DNA of 64,000 bases, from positions 248,001 through 312,000 of the forward strand of contig CASGGR010000020.1 of assembly GCA_949318235.1 (NCBI GenBank), given 5' to 3'. The notes beneath the pieces were generated by a model that saw nothing but the letters and a program-made list of their open reading frames with translations, did no database searches and had not been told where the DNA came from. Shown piece after piece: positions 37,765-52,900 of this stretch; position 1 is the first letter of the stretch, and every line of letters begins with the position of its first letter. Origin of the DNA: Ecdyonurus torrentis (Eukaryota; Arthropoda; Insecta; Ephemeroptera; Heptageniidae). The position numbers and the translations under genes were made by a program.

Positions 37765-40058
37765 TTAAAACTAGTTTTGATGATTTCTCAAAAACAAAGA
37801 AAGCTACAGACATAAAATTTGACTTAAAACATAGCTTTTTCAATTCTCTACAAAAAAGATGTCTTGAACTTTTTTGCTTCGACGCATACTTTTTGAGTTA
37901 TTGACAATTTTAGTTTTCACTCATCATGTAGCCAAACCAAGTCATAAAACAAAGTTTCTATTTCAAGAACCAAATGTTATTGAATGATAAAAATCATACT
38001 TTTTACACGAATAAAACTAGTTTTGATGATTTCTCAAAAACTAAGAATGCTACAGACATCAAATTTGACTCAAAACATAGCTTCTTCAATTGTCTACAAA
38101 AAAGATGTCTTGAACTTTTTTGCTCCGACGCATACTTTTTGGGTTATTGACAATTTTAGTTTTCACTCATCATGTAGCCAAACCAAGTCATGAAACAAAG
38201 TTTCTATTTCAAGAACCAAATGTTATTGAATGATAAAAATCATACTTTTTACACGAATAAAACTAGTTTTGATGATTTCTTAAATACTAAGAATGCTACA
38301 GACATCCAATTTGATTAAAAACATAGCTTTTTCAATTCTCTACAAAAAAGATGTCGTGAACTTTTTTGCTTCGACGCATACTTTTTGAGTTATTGACAAT
38401 TTTAGTGTTCACTCATCATGTAGCCAAACCAAGTCATAAAACAAAGTTTCTATTTCAAGAACCAAATGTTATTGAATGATAAAAATTATACTTTTTACAC
38501 GAATAAAACTAGTTTTGATGATTTCTCAAAAACTAAGAATGCTACAGACATCTTATTTAACTCAAAACATAGCTTTTTTAATTCTCTACAAAAAAGATGT
38601 CTTGAACTTTTTTGCTCCGACGCATACTTTTTGGGTTATTGACAATTTTAGTTTTCACTCATCATGTAGCCAAACCAAGTCATGAAACAAAGTTTCTATT
38701 TCAAGAACCAAATGTTATTGAATGATAAAAATCATACTTTTTACACGATTAAAACTAGTTTTGATGATTTCTCAAATACTAAGAATGCTACAGACATCCA
38801 ATTTGATTAAAAACATAGCTTTTTCAATTGTCTACAAAAAAGATGTCTTGAACTTTTTTGCTTCGACGCATACTTTTTGAGTTATTGACAATTTTAGTTT
38901 TCACTCATCATGTAGCCAAACCAAGTCATAAAACAAAGTTTCTATTTCAAGAACCAAATGTTATTGAATGATAAAAATCATACTTTTTACACGAATAAAA
39001 TTAGTTTTGATGATTTCTCAAAAACTAAGAATGCTACAGACATCTTATTTAACTCAAAACATAGCTTTTTTAATTCTCTACAAAAAAGATGTCTTGAACT
39101 TTTTTGCTCCGACGCATACTTTTTGGGTTATTGACAATTTTAGTTTTCACTCATCATGTAGCCAAACCAAGTCATGAAACAGTTTCTATTTCAAGAACCA
39201 AATGTTATTGAATGATAAAAATCATACTTTTTACACGATTAAAACTAGTTTTGATGATTTCTCAAAAACTAAGAATGCTACAGACATCCAATTTGATTAA
39301 AAACATAGCTTTTTCAATTCTCTACAAAAAACATGTCTTAAACTTTTTTGCTCCGACGCATACTTTTTGGGTTATTGACAATTTTAGTTTTCACTCATCA
39401 AGTAGCTAAACTAAGTCATGAAACAAAGTTTCTATTTCAAGAACTAAATGTTATTGAATGATAAAAATTATACTTTTTACACGATTTAAACTAGTTTTGA
39501 TGATTTCTCAGAAACTAAGAAAGCTACAGACATCAAATTTATCTCAAAGCATAGCTTTTTTAATCTTCTACAAAAAAGATGTCTTGATATTTTTTGCTTC
39601 GACGCATACTTTTTGAGTTATTGACAATTTTAGTTTTCACTCATCATGTAGCCAAACCAAGTCATAAAACAAAGTTTCTATTTCAAGAACCAAATGTTAT
39701 TGAATGATAAAAATCATACTTTTTACACGAATAAAACTAGTTTTGATGATTTCTCAAAAACTAAGAATGCTACAGACATCTTATTTAACTCAAAACATAG
39801 CTTTTTTAATTCTCTACAAAAAAGATGTCTTGAACTTTTTTGCTCCGACGCATACTTTTTGGGTTATTGACAATTTTAGTTTTCACTCATCATGTAGCCA
39901 AACCAAGTCATGAAACAAAGTTTCTATTTCAAGAACCAAATGTTATTGAATGAAAAAAATCATACTTTTTACACGATTAAAACTAGTTTTGATGATTTCT
40001 CAAATACTAAGAATGCTACAGACATCTTATTTAACTCAAAACATAGCTTTTTTAATTC
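37765..40058 (+). repeat. Mosaic satellite segment between HOR blocks
   Basis: About nine monomers with no simple tandem partner: A-like, N, D, Y, D-like, Y, K (244 bp, start 39090), F, Y and a Y-like copy with GAATGAAAAAAATC. Private or rare bases include TTTAGTGTTC (38402-38411) and the C to T that destroys the ACTAGT site at 39001. That second change reappears at 41949 and 46863, so parts of this segment contributed to the next block (38476-39400 matches about 41424-42350 at shift 2948). Confidence 0.85.
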
Positions 40059-43000
40059 TCTACAAAAAAGATGTCTTGAACTTTTTTGCTCCGACGCATA
40101 CTTTTTGGGTTATTGACAATTTTAGTTTTCACTCATCATGTAGCCAAACCAAGTCATGAAACAGTTTCTATTTCAAGAACCAAATGTTATTGAATGATAA
40201 AAATCATACTTTTTACACGATTAAAACTAGTTTTGATGATTTCTCAAAAACTAAGAATGCTACAGACATCCAATTTGATTAAAAACATAGCTTTTTCAAT
40301 TCTCTACAAAAAACATGTCTTAAACTTTTTTGCTCCGACGCATACTTTTTGGGTTATTGACAATTTTAGTTTTCACTCATCAAGTAGCTAAACTAAGTCA
40401 TGAAACAAAGTTTCTATTTCAAGAACTAAATGTTATTGAATGATAAAAATTATTCTTTTTACACGATTTAAACTAGTTTTGATGATTTCTCAGAAACTAA
40501 GAAAGCTACAGACATCAAATTTATCTCAAAGCATAGCTTTTTTAATCTTCTACAAAAAAGATGTCTTGATATTTTTTGCTTCGACGCATACTTTTTGAGT
40601 TATTGACAATTTTAGTTTTCACTCATCATGTAGCCAAACCAAGTCATAAAACAAAGTTTCTATTTCAAGAACCAAATGTTATTGAATGATAAAAATCATA
40701 CTTTTTACACGAATAAAACTAGTTTTGATGATTTCTCAAAAACTAAGAATGCTACAGACATCTTATTTAACTCAAAACATAGCTTTTTTAATTCTCTACA
40801 AAAAAGATGTCTTGAACTTTTTTGCTCCGACGCATACTTTTTGGGTTATTGACAATTTTAGTTTTCACTCATCATGTAGCCAAACCAAGTCATGAAACAA
40901 AGTTTCTATTTCAAGAACCAAATGTTATTGAATAATAAAAATCATACTTTTTACACGATTAAAACTAGTTTTGATGATTTCTCAAATACTAAGAATGCTA
41001 CAGACATCCAATTTGATTAAAAACATAGCTTTTTCAATTGTCTACAAAAAAGATGTCTTGAACTTTTTTGCTTCGACGCATACTTTTTGAGTTATTGACA
41101 ATTTTAGTTTTCACTCATCAAGTAGCTAAACTAAGTCATGAAACAAAGTTTCTATTTCAAGAACTAAATGTTATTGAATGATAAAAATTATACTTTTTAC
41201 ACGATTTAAACTAGTTTTGATGATTTCTCAGAAACTAAGAAAGCTACAGACATCAAATTTATCTCAAAGCATAGCTTTTTTAATCTTCTACAAAAAAGAT
41301 GTCTTGATATTTTTTGCTTCGACGCATACTTTTTGAGTTATTGACAATTTTAGTTTTCACTCATCATGTAGCCAAACCAAGTCATAAAACAAAGTTTCTA
41401 TTTCAAGAACCAAATGTTATTGAATGATAAAAATCATACTTTTTACACGAATAAAACTAGTTTTGATGATTTCTCAAAAACTAAGAATGCTACAGACATC
41501 TTATTTAACTCAAAACATAGCTTTTTTAATTCTCTACAAAAAAGATGTCTTGAACTTTTTTGCTCCGACGCATACTTTTTGGGTTATTGACAATTTTAGT
41601 TTTCACTCATCATGTAGCCAAACCAAGTCATGAAACAAAGTTTCTATTTCAAGAACCAAATGTTATTGAATGAAAAAAATCATACTTTTTACACGATTAA
41701 AACTAGTTTTGATGATTTCTCAAATACTAAGAATGCTACAGACATCCAATTTGATTAAAAACATAGCTTTTTCAATTGTCTACAAAAAAGATGTCTTGAA
41801 CTTTTTTGCTTCGACGCATACTTTTTGAGTTATTGACAATTTTAGTTTTCACTCATCATGTAGCCAAACCAAGTCATAAAACAAAGTTTCTATTTCAAGA
41901 ACCAAATGTTATTGAATGATAAAAATCATACTTTTTACACGAATAAAATTAGTTTTGATGATTTCTCAAAAACTAAGAATGCTACAGACATCTTATTTAA
42001 CTCAAAACATAGCTTTTTTAATTCTCTACAAAAAAGATGTCTTGAACTTTTTTGCTCCGACGCATACTTTTTGGGTTATTGACAATTTTAGTTTTCACTC
42101 ATCATGTAGCCAAACCAAGTCATGAAACAGTTTCTATTTCAAGAACCAAATGTTATTGAATGATAAAAATCATACTTTTTACACGATTAAAACTAGTTTT
42201 GATGATTTCTCAAAAACTAAGAATGCTACAGACATCCAATTTCATTAAAAACATAGCTTTTTCAATTCTCTACAAAAAACATGTCTTAAACTTTTTTGCT
42301 CCGACGCATACTTTTTGGGTTATTGACAATTTTAGTTTTCACTCATCAAGTAGCTAAACTAAGTCATGAAACAAAGTTTCTATTTCAAGAACTAAATGTT
42401 ATTGAATGATAAAAATTATTCTTTTTACACGATTTAAACTAGTTTTGATGATTTCTCAGAAACTAAGAAAGCTACAGACATCAAATTTATCTCAAAGCAT
42501 AGCTTTTTTAATCTTCTACAAAAAAGATGTCTTGATATTTTTTGCTTCGACGCATACTTTTTGAGTTATTGACAATTTTAGTTTTCACTCATCATGTAGC
42601 CAAACCAAGTCATAAAACAAAGTTTCTATTTCAAGAACCAAATGTTATTGAATGATAAAAATCATACTTTTTACACGAATAAAACTAGTTTTGATGATTT
42701 CTCAAAAACTAAGAATGCTACAGACATCAAATTTGACTCAAAACATAGCTTCTTCAATTGTCTACAAAAAAGATGTCTTGAACTTTTTTGCTCCGACGCA
42801 TACTTTTTGGGTTATTGACAATTTTAGTTTTCACTCATCATGTAGCCAAACCAAGTCATGAAACAAAGTTTCTATTTCAAGAACCAAATGTTATTGAATG
42901 ATAAAAATCATACTTTTTACACGAATAAAACTAGTTTTGATGATTTCTTAAATACTAAGAATGCTACAGACATCCAATTTGATTAAAAACATAGCTTTTT

Positions 43001-44972
43001 TAATTCTCTACAAAAAAGATGTCTTGAACTTTTTTGCTCCGACGCATACTTTTTGGGTTATTGACAATTTTAGTTTTCACTCATCATGTAGCCAAACCAA
43101 GTCATGAAACAAAGTTTCTATTTCAAGAACCAAATGTTATTGAATGATAAAAATCATACTTTTTACACGATTAAAACTAGTTTTGATGATTTCTCAAAAA
43201 CTAAGAATGCTACAGACATCAAATTTGACTCAAAACATAGCTTCTTCAATTGTCTACAAAAAAGATGTCTTGAACTTTTTTGCTCCGACGCATACTTTTT
43301 GGGTTATTGACAATTTTAGTTTTCACTCATCATGTAGCCAAACCAAGTCATGAAACAAAGTTTCTATTTCAAGAACCAAATGTTATTGAATGATAATAAT
43401 CATACTTTTTACACGAATAAAACTAGTTTTGATGATTTCTCAAAAACTAAGAATGCTACAGACATCTTATTTAACTCAAAACATAGCTTTTTTAATTCTC
43501 TACAAAAAAGATGTCTTGAACTTTTTTGCTCCGACGCATACTTTTTGGGTTATTGACAATTTTAGTTTTCACTCATCATGTAGCCAAACCAAGTCATGAA
43601 ACAGTTTCTATTTCAAGAACCAAATGTTATTGAATGATAAAAATCATACTTTTTACACGATTAAAACTAGTTTTGATGATTTCTCAAAAACTAAGAATGC
43701 TACAGACATCCAATTTGATTAAAAACATAGCTTTTTCAATTCTCTACAAAAAACATGTCTTAAACTTTTTTGCTCCGACGCATACTTTTTGGGTTATTGA
43801 CAATTTTAGTTTTCACTCATCAAGTAGCTAAACTAAGTCATGAAACAAAGTTTCTATTTCAAGAACTAAATGTTATTGAATGATAAAAATTATACTTTTT
43901 ACACGATTTAAACTAGTTTTGATGATTTCTCAGAAACTAAGAAAGCTACAGACATCAAATTTATCTCAAAGCATAGCTTTTTTAATCTTCTACAAAAAAG
44001 ATGTCTTGATATTTTTTGCTCCGACGCATACTTTTTGGGTTATTGACAATTTTAGTTTTCACTCATCATGTAGCCAAACCATGTCATGAAACAAAGTTTC
44101 TATTTCAAGAACTAAATGTTATTGAATGATAAAAATCATACTTTTTACACGATTAAAACTAGTTTTGATGATTTCTCAAAAACTAAGAATGCTACAGACA
44201 TCAAATTAAACTCAAAACATAGCTTCTTCAATTGTCTACAAAAAAGATGTCTTGAACTTTTTTGCTCCGACGCATACTTTTTGGGTTATTGACAATTTTA
44301 GTTTTCACTCATCATGTAGCCAAACCAAGTCATGAAACAAAGTTTCTATTTCAAGAACCAAATGTTATTGAATGATAAAAATCATACTTTTTACACGAAT
44401 AAAACTAGTTTTGATGATTTCTTAAATACTAAGAATGCTACAGACATCCAATTTGATTAAAAACATAGCTTTTTCAATTCTCTACAAAAAAGATGTCGTG
44501 AACTTTTTTGCTTCGACGCATACTTTTTGAGTTATTGACAATTTTAGTTTTCACTCATCATGTAGCCAAACCAAGTCATAAAACAAAGTTTCTATTTCAA
44601 GAACCAAATGTTATTGAATGATAAAAATCATACTTTTTACACGATTAAAACTAGTTTTGATGATTTCTCAAAAACTAAGAATGCTACAGACATCCAATTT
44701 GATTAAAAACATAGCTTTTTCAATTCTCTACAAAAAACATGTCTTAAACTTTTTTGCTCCGACGCATACTTTTTGGGTTATTGACAATTTTAGTTTTCAC
44801 TCATCAAGTAGCTAAACTAAGTCATGAAACAAAGTTTCTATTTCAAGAACTAAATGTTATTGAATGATAAAAATTATACTTTTTACACGATTAAAACTAG
44901 TTTTGATGATTTCTCAAAAACTAAGAATGCTACAGACATCAAATTTGACTCAAAACATAGCTTCTTTAATTG
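40059..44972 (+). repeat. 20-monomer HOR (4914 bp), copy 1
   Basis: Twenty monomers including three 244-bp copies (40072, 42038 and 43512) make 4914 bp. Markers recurring 4914 bp later are ATTATTCTTTTT (near 40450 and 45364; also 42416 and 47330), GAATAATAAAA (40931, 45845), GAATGAAAAAAATC (41670, 46584), the ACTAGT loss (41949, 46863) and GATAATAATC (43392, 48306). ATTTCATTAAAA at 42243 is private to this copy. Confidence 0.92.
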
Positions 44973-47900
44973 TCTACAAAAAAGATGTCTTGAACTTTTT
45001 TGCTCCGACGCATACTTTTTGGGTTATTGACAATTTTAGTTTTCACTCATCATGTAGCCAAACCAAGTCATGAAACAGTTTCTATTTCAAGAACCAAATG
45101 TTATTGAATGATAAAAATCATACTTTTTACACGATTAAAACTAGTTTTGATGATTTCTCAAAAACTAAGAATGCTACAGACATCCAATTTGATTAAAAAC
45201 ATAGCTTTTTCAATTCTCTACAAAAAACATGTCTTAAACTTTTTTGCTCCGACGCATACTTTTTGGGTTATTGACAATTTTAGTTTTCACTCATCAAGTA
45301 GCTAAACTAAGTCATGAAACAAAGTTTCTATTTCAAGAACTAAATGTTATTGAATGATAAAAATTATTCTTTTTACACGATTTAAACTAGTTTTGATGAT
45401 TTCTCAGAAACTAAGAAAGCTACAGACATCAAATTTATCTCAAAGCATAGCTTTTTTAATCTTCTACAAAAAAGATGTCTTGATATTTTTTGCTTCGACG
45501 CATACTTTTTGAGTTATTGACAATTTTAGTTTTCACTCATCATGTAGCCAAACCAAGTCATAAAACAAAGTTTCTATTTCAAGAACCAAATGTTATTGAA
45601 TGATAAAAATCATACTTTTTACACGAATAAAACTAGTTTTGATGATTTCTCAAAAACTAAGAATGCTACAGACATCTTATTTAACTCAAAACATAGCTTT
45701 TTTAATTCTCTACAAAAAAGATGTCTTGAACTTTTTTGCTCCGACGCATACTTTTTGGGTTATTGACAATTTTAGTTTTCACTCATCATGTAGCCAAACC
45801 AAGTCATGAAACAAAGTTTCTATTTCAAGAACCAAATGTTATTGAATAATAAAAATCATACTTTTTACACGATTAAAACTAGTTTTGATGATTTCTCAAA
45901 TACTAAGAATGCTACAGACATCCAATTTGATTAAAAACATAGCTTTTTCAATTGTCTACAAAAAAGATGTCTTGAACTTTTTTGCTTCGACGCATACTTT
46001 TTGAGTTATTGACAATTTTAGTTTTCACTCATCAAGTAGCTAAACTAAGTCATGAAACAAAGTTTCTATTTCAAGAACTAAATGTTATTGAATGATAAAA
46101 ATTATACTTTTTACACGATTTAAACTAGTTTTGATGATTTCTCAGAAACTAAGAAAGCTACAGACATCAAATTTATCTCAAAGCATAGCTTTTTTAATCT
46201 TCTACAAAAAAGATGTCTTGATATTTTTTGCTTCGACGCATACTTTTTGAGTTATTGACAATTTTAGTTTTCACTCATCATGTAGCCAAACCAAGTCATA
46301 AAACAAAGTTTCTATTTCAAGAACCAAATGTTATTGAATGATAAAAATCATACTTTTTACACGAATAAAACTAGTTTTGATGATTTCTCAAAAACTAAGA
46401 ATGCTACAGACATCTTATTTAACTCAAAACATAGCTTTTTTAATTCTCTACAAAAAAGATGTCTTGAACTTTTTTGCTCCGACGCATACTTTTTGGGTTA
46501 TTGACAATTTTAGTTTTCACTCATCATGTAGCCAAACCAAGTCATGAAACAAAGTTTCTATTTCAAGAACCAAATGTTATTGAATGAAAAAAATCATACT
46601 TTTTACACGATTAAAACTAGTTTTGATGATTTCTCAAATACTAAGAATGCTACAGACATCCAATTTGATTAAAAACATAGCTTTTTCAATTGTCTACAAA
46701 AAAGATGTCTTGAACTTTTTTGCTTCGACGCATACTTTTTGAGTTATTGACAATTTTAGTTTTCACTCATCATGTAGCCAAACCAAGTCATAAAACAAAG
46801 TTTCTATTTCAAGAACCAAATGTTATTGAATGATAAAAATCATACTTTTTACACGAATAAAATTAGTTTTGATGATTTCTCAAAAACTAAGAATGCTACA
46901 GACATCTTATTTAACTCAAAACATAGCTTTTTTAATTCTCTACAAAAAAGATGTCTTGAACTTTTTTGCTCCGACGCATACTTTTTGGGTTATTGACAAT
47001 TTTAGTTTTCACTCATCATGTAGCCAAACCAAGTCATGAAACAGTTTCTATTTCAAGAACCAAATGTTATTGAATGATAAAAATCATACTTTTTACACGA
47101 TTAAAACTAGTTTTGATGATTTCTCAAAAACTAAGAATGCTACAGACATCCAATTTGATTAAAAACATAGCTTTTTCAATTCTCTACAAAAAACATGTCT
47201 TAAACTTTTTTGCTCCGACGCATACTTTTTGGGTTATTGACAATTTTAGTTTTCACTCATCAAGTAGCTAAACTAAGTCATGAAACAAAGTTTCTATTTC
47301 AAGAACTAAATGTTATTGAATGATAAAAATTATTCTTTTTACACGATTTAAACTAGTTTTGATGATTTCTCAGAAACTAAGAAAGCTACAGACATCAAAT
47401 TTATCTCAAAGCATAGCTTTTTTAATCTTCTACAAAAAAGATGTCTTGATATTTTTTGCTTCGACGCATACTTTTTGAGTTATTGACAATTTTAGTTTTC
47501 ACTCATCATGTAGCCAAACCAAGTCATAAAACAAAGTTTCTATTTCAAGAACCAAATGTTATTGAATGATAAAAATCATACTTTTTACACGAATAAAACT
47601 AGTTTTGATGATTTCTCAAAAACTAAGAATGCTACAGACATCAAATTTGACTCAAAACATAGCTTTTTTAATTCTCTACAAAAAAGATGTCTTGAACTTT
47701 TTTGCTCCGACGCATACTTTTTGGGTTATTGACAATTTTAGTTTTCACTCATCATGTAGCCAAACCAAGTCATGAAACAAAGTTTCTATTTCAAGAACCA
47801 AATGTTATTGAATGATAAAAATCATACTTTTTACACGATTAAAACTAGTTTTGATGATTTCTTAAATACTAAGAATGCTACAGACATCCAATTTGATTAA

Positions 47901-49991
47901 AAACATAGCTTTTTTAATTCTCTACAAAAAAGATGTCTTGAACTTTTTTGCTCCGACGCATACTTTTTGGGTTATTGACAATTTTAGTTTTCACTCATCA
48001 TGTAGCCAAACCAAGTCATGAAACAAAGTTTCTATTTCAAGAACCAAATGTTATTGAATGATAAAAATCATACTTTTTACACGATTAAAACTAGTTTTGA
48101 TGATTTCTCAAAAACTAAGAATGCTACAGACATCAAATTTGACTCAAAACATAGCTTCTTCAATTGTCTACAAAAAAGATGTCTTGAACTTTTTTGCTCC
48201 GACGCATACTTTTTGGGTTATTGACAATTTTAGTTTTCACTCATCATGTAGCCAAACCAAGTCATGAAACAAAGTTTCTATTTCAAGAACCAAATGTTAT
48301 TGAATGATAATAATCATACTTTTTACACGAATAAAACTAGTTTTGATGATTTCTCAAAAACTAAGAATGCTACAGACATCTTATTTAACTCAAAACATAG
48401 CTTTTTTAATTCTCTACAAAAAAGATGTCTTGAACTTTTTTGCTCCGACGCATACTTTTTGGGTTATTGACAATTTTAGTTTTCACTCATCATGTAGCCA
48501 AACCAAGTCATGAAACAGTTTCTATTTCAAGAACCAAATGTTATTGAATGATAAAAATCATACTTTTTACACGATTAAAACTAGTTTTGATGATTTCTCA
48601 AAAACTAAGAATGCTACAGACATCCAATTTGATTAAAAACATAGCTTTTTCAATTCTCTACAAAAAACATGTCTTAAACTTTTTTGCTCCGACGCATACT
48701 TTTTGGGTTATTGACAATTTTAGTTTTCACTCATCAAGTAGCTAAACTAAGTCATGAAACAAAGTTTCTATTTCAAGAACTAAATGTTATTGAATGATAA
48801 AAATTATACTTTTTACACGATTTAAACTAGTTTTGATGATTTCTCAGAAACTAAGAAAGCTACAGACATCAAATTTATCTCAAAGCATAGCTTTTTTAAT
48901 CTTCTACAAAAAAGATGTCTTGATATTTTTTGCTCCGACGCATACTTTTTGGGTTATTGACAATTTTAGTTTTCACTCATCATGTAGCCAAACCATGTCA
49001 TGAAACAAAGTTTCTATTTCAAGAACTAAATGTTATTGAATGATAAAAATCATACTTTTTACACGATTAAAACTAGTTTTGATGATTTCTCAAAAACTAA
49101 GAATGCTACAGACATCAAATTAAACTCAAAACATAGCTTCTTCAATTGTCTACAAAAAAGATGTCTTGAACTTTTTTGCTCCGACGCATACTTTTTGGGT
49201 TATTGACAATTTTAGTTTTCACTCATCATGTAGCCAAACCAAGTCATGAAACAAAGTTTCTATTTCAAGAACCAAATGTTATTGAATGATAAAAATCATA
49301 CTTTTTACACGAATAAAACTAGTTTTGATGATTTCTTAAATACTAAGAATGCTACAGACATCCAATTTGATTAAAAACATAGCTTTTTCAATTCTCTACA
49401 AAAAAGATGTCGTGAACTTTTTTGCTTCGACGCATACTTTTTGAGTTATTGACAATTTTAGTTTTCACTCATCATGTAGCCAAACCAAGTCATAAAACAA
49501 AGTTTCTATTTCAAGAACCAAATGTTATTGAATGATAAAAATCATACTTTTTACACGATTAAAACTAGTTTTGATGATTTCTCAAAAACTAAGAATGCTA
49601 CAGACATCCAATTTGATTAAAAACATAGCTTTTTCAATTCTCTACAAAAAACATGTCTTAAACTTTTTTGCTCCGACGCATACTTTTTGGGTTATTGACA
49701 ATTTTAGTTTTCACTCATCAAGTAGCTAAACTAAGTCATGAAACAAAGTTTCTATTTCAAGAACTAAATGTTATTGAATGATAAAAATTATACTTTTTAC
49801 ACGATTAAAACTAGTTTTGATGATTTCTCAAAAACTAAGAATGCTACAGACATCAAATTTGACTCAAAACATAGCTTCTTTAATTGTCTACAAAAAAGAT
49901 GTCTTGAACTTTTTTGCTCCGACGCATACTTTTTGGGTTATTGACAATTTTAGTTTTCACTCATCATGTAGCCAAACCAAGTCATGAAACA
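44973..49991 (+). repeat. 20-monomer HOR (4914 bp), copy 2
   Basis: This is the tandem copy of 40059-45077. The match runs past one full period and stops at 49992, where AAACAAAGT faces AAACAGT. Within it, 47666-47839 differs from copy 1 at four clustered sites (42752, 42755, 42760 and 42925), giving a Y-like monomer end and GATTAAAAC. The flanks otherwise match, apart from the isolated 42243/47157 difference. The 244-bp monomers are at 44986, 46952 and 48426. Confidence 0.92.
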
Positions 49992-52900
49992 AAGTTTCTA
50001 TTTCAAGAACCAAATGTTATTGAATGATAATAATCATACTTTTTACACGAATAAAACTAGTTTTGATGATTTCTCAAAAACTAAGAATGCTACAGACATC
50101 TTATTTAACTCAAAACATAGCTTTTTTAATTCTCTACAAAAAAGATGTCTTGAACTTTTTTGCTCCGACGCATACTTTTTGGGTTATTGACAATTTTAGT
50201 TTTCACTCATCATGTAGCCAAACCAAGTCATGAAACAGTTTCTATTTCAAGAACCAAATGTTATTGAATGATAAAAATCATACTTTTTACACGATTAAAA
50301 CTAGTTTTGATGATTTCTCAAAAACTAAGAATGCTACAGACATCCAATTTGATTAAAAACATAGCTTTTTCAATTCTCTACAAAAAACATGTCTTAAACT
50401 TTTTTGCTCCGACGCATACTTTTTGGGTTATTGACAATTTTAGTTTTCACTCATCAAGTAGCTAAACTAAGTCATGAAACAAAGTTTCTATTTCAAGAAC
50501 TAAATGTTATTGAATGATAAAAATTATACTTTTTACACGATTTAAACTAGTTTTGATGATTTCTCAGAAACTAAGAAAGCTACAGACATCAAATTTGACT
50601 CAAAACATAGCTTCTTCAATTGTCTACAAAAAAGATGTCTTGAACTTTTTTGCTCCGACGCATACTTTTTGGGTTATTGACAATTTTAGTTTTCACTCAT
50701 CATGTAGCCAAACCAAGTCATGAAACAAAGTTTCTATTTCAAGAACCAAATGTTATTGAATGATAAAAATCATACTTTTTACACGAATAAAACTAGTTTT
50801 GATGATTTCTTAAATACTAAGAATGCTACAGACATCCAATTTGATTAAAAACATAGCTTTTTCAATTCTCTACAAAAAAGATGTCGTGAACTTTTTTGCT
50901 TCGACGCATACTTTTTGAGTTATTGACAATTTTAGTTTTCACTCATCATGTAGCCAAACCAAGTCATAAAACAAAGTTTCTATTTCAAGAACCAAATGTT
51001 ATTGAATGATAAAAATTATACTTTTTACACGAATAAAACTAGTTTTGATGATTTCTCAAAAACTAAGAATGCTACAGACATCTTATTTAACTCAAAACAT
51101 AGCTTTTTTAATTCTCTACAAAAAAGATGTCTTGAACTTTTTTGCTCCGACGCATACTTTTTGGGTTATTGACAATTTTAGTTTTCACTCATCATGTAGC
51201 CAAACCAAGTCATGAAACAAAGTTTCTATTTCAAGAACCAAATGTTATTGAATGATAAAAATCATACTTTTTACACGATTAAAACTAGTTTTGATGATTT
51301 CTCAAAAACTAAGAATGCTACAGACATCAAATTTGACTCAAAACATAGCTTCTTTAATTGTCTACAAAAAAGATGTCTTGAACTTTTTTGCTCCGACGCA
51401 TACTTTTTGGGTTATTGACAATTTTAGTTTTCACTCATCATGTAGCCAAACCAAGTCATGAAACAAAGTTTCTATTTCAAGAACCAAATGTTATTGAATG
51501 ATAATAATCATACTTTTTACACGAATAAAACTAGTTTTGATGATTTCTCAAAAACTAAGAATGCTACAGACATCTTATTTAACTCAAAACATAGCTTTTT
51601 TAATTCTCTACAAAAAAGATGTCTTGAACTTTTTTGCTCCGACGCATACTTTTTGGGTTATTGACAATTTTAGTTTTCACTCATCATGTAGCCAAACCAA
51701 GTCATGAAACAGTTTCTATTTCAAGAACCAAATGTTATTGAATGATAAAAATCATACTTTTTACACGATTAAAACTAGTTTTGATGATTTCTCAAAAACT
51801 AAGAATGCTACAGACATCCAATTTGATTAAAAACATAGCTTTTTCAATTCTCTACAAAAAACATGTCTTAAACTTTTTTGCTCCGACGCATACTTTTTGG
51901 GTTATTGACAATTTTAGTTTTCACTCATCAAGTAGCTAAACTAAGTCATGAAACAAAGTTTCTATTTCAAGAACTAAATGTTATTGAATGATAAAAATTA
52001 TACTTTTTACACGATTTAAACTAGTTTTGATGATTTCTCAGAAACTAAGAAAGCTACAGACATCAAATTTGACTCAAAACATAGCTTCTTCAATTGTCTA
52101 CAAAAAAGATGTCTTGAACTTTTTTGCTCCGACGCATACTTTTTGGGTTATTGACAATTTTAGTTTTCACTCATCATGTAGCCAAACCAAGTCATGAAAC
52201 AAAGTTTCTATTTCAAGAACCAAATGTTATTGAATGATAAAAATCATACTTTTTACACGAATAAAACTAGTTTTGATGATTTCTTAAATACTAAGAATGC
52301 TACAGACATCCAATTTGATTAAAAACATAGCTTTTTCAATTCTCTACAAAAAAGATGTCGTGAACTTTTTTGCTTCGACGCATACTTTTTGAGTTATTGA
52401 CAATTTTAGTTTTCACTCATCATGTAGCCAAACCAAGTCATAAAACAAAGTTTCTATTTCAAGAACCAAATGTTATTGAATGATAAAAATTATACTTTTT
52501 ACACGAATAAAACTAGTTTTGATGATTTCTCAAAAACTAAGAATGCTACAGACATCTTATTTAACTCAAAACATAGCTTTTTTAATTCTCTACAAAAAAG
52601 ATGTCTTGAACTTTTTTGCTCCGACGCATACTTTTTGGGTTATTGACAATTTTAGTTTTCACTCATCATGTAGCCAAACCAAGTCATGAAACAAAGTTTC
52701 TATTTCAAGAACCAAATGTTATTGAATGATAAAAATCATACTTTTTACACGATTAAAACTAGTTTTGATGATTTCTCAAAAACTAAGAATGCTACAGACA
52801 TCAAATTTGACTCAAAACATAGCTTCTTTAATTGTCTACAAAAAAGATGTCTTGAACTTTTTTGCTCCGACGCATACTTTTTGGGTTATTGACAATTTTA

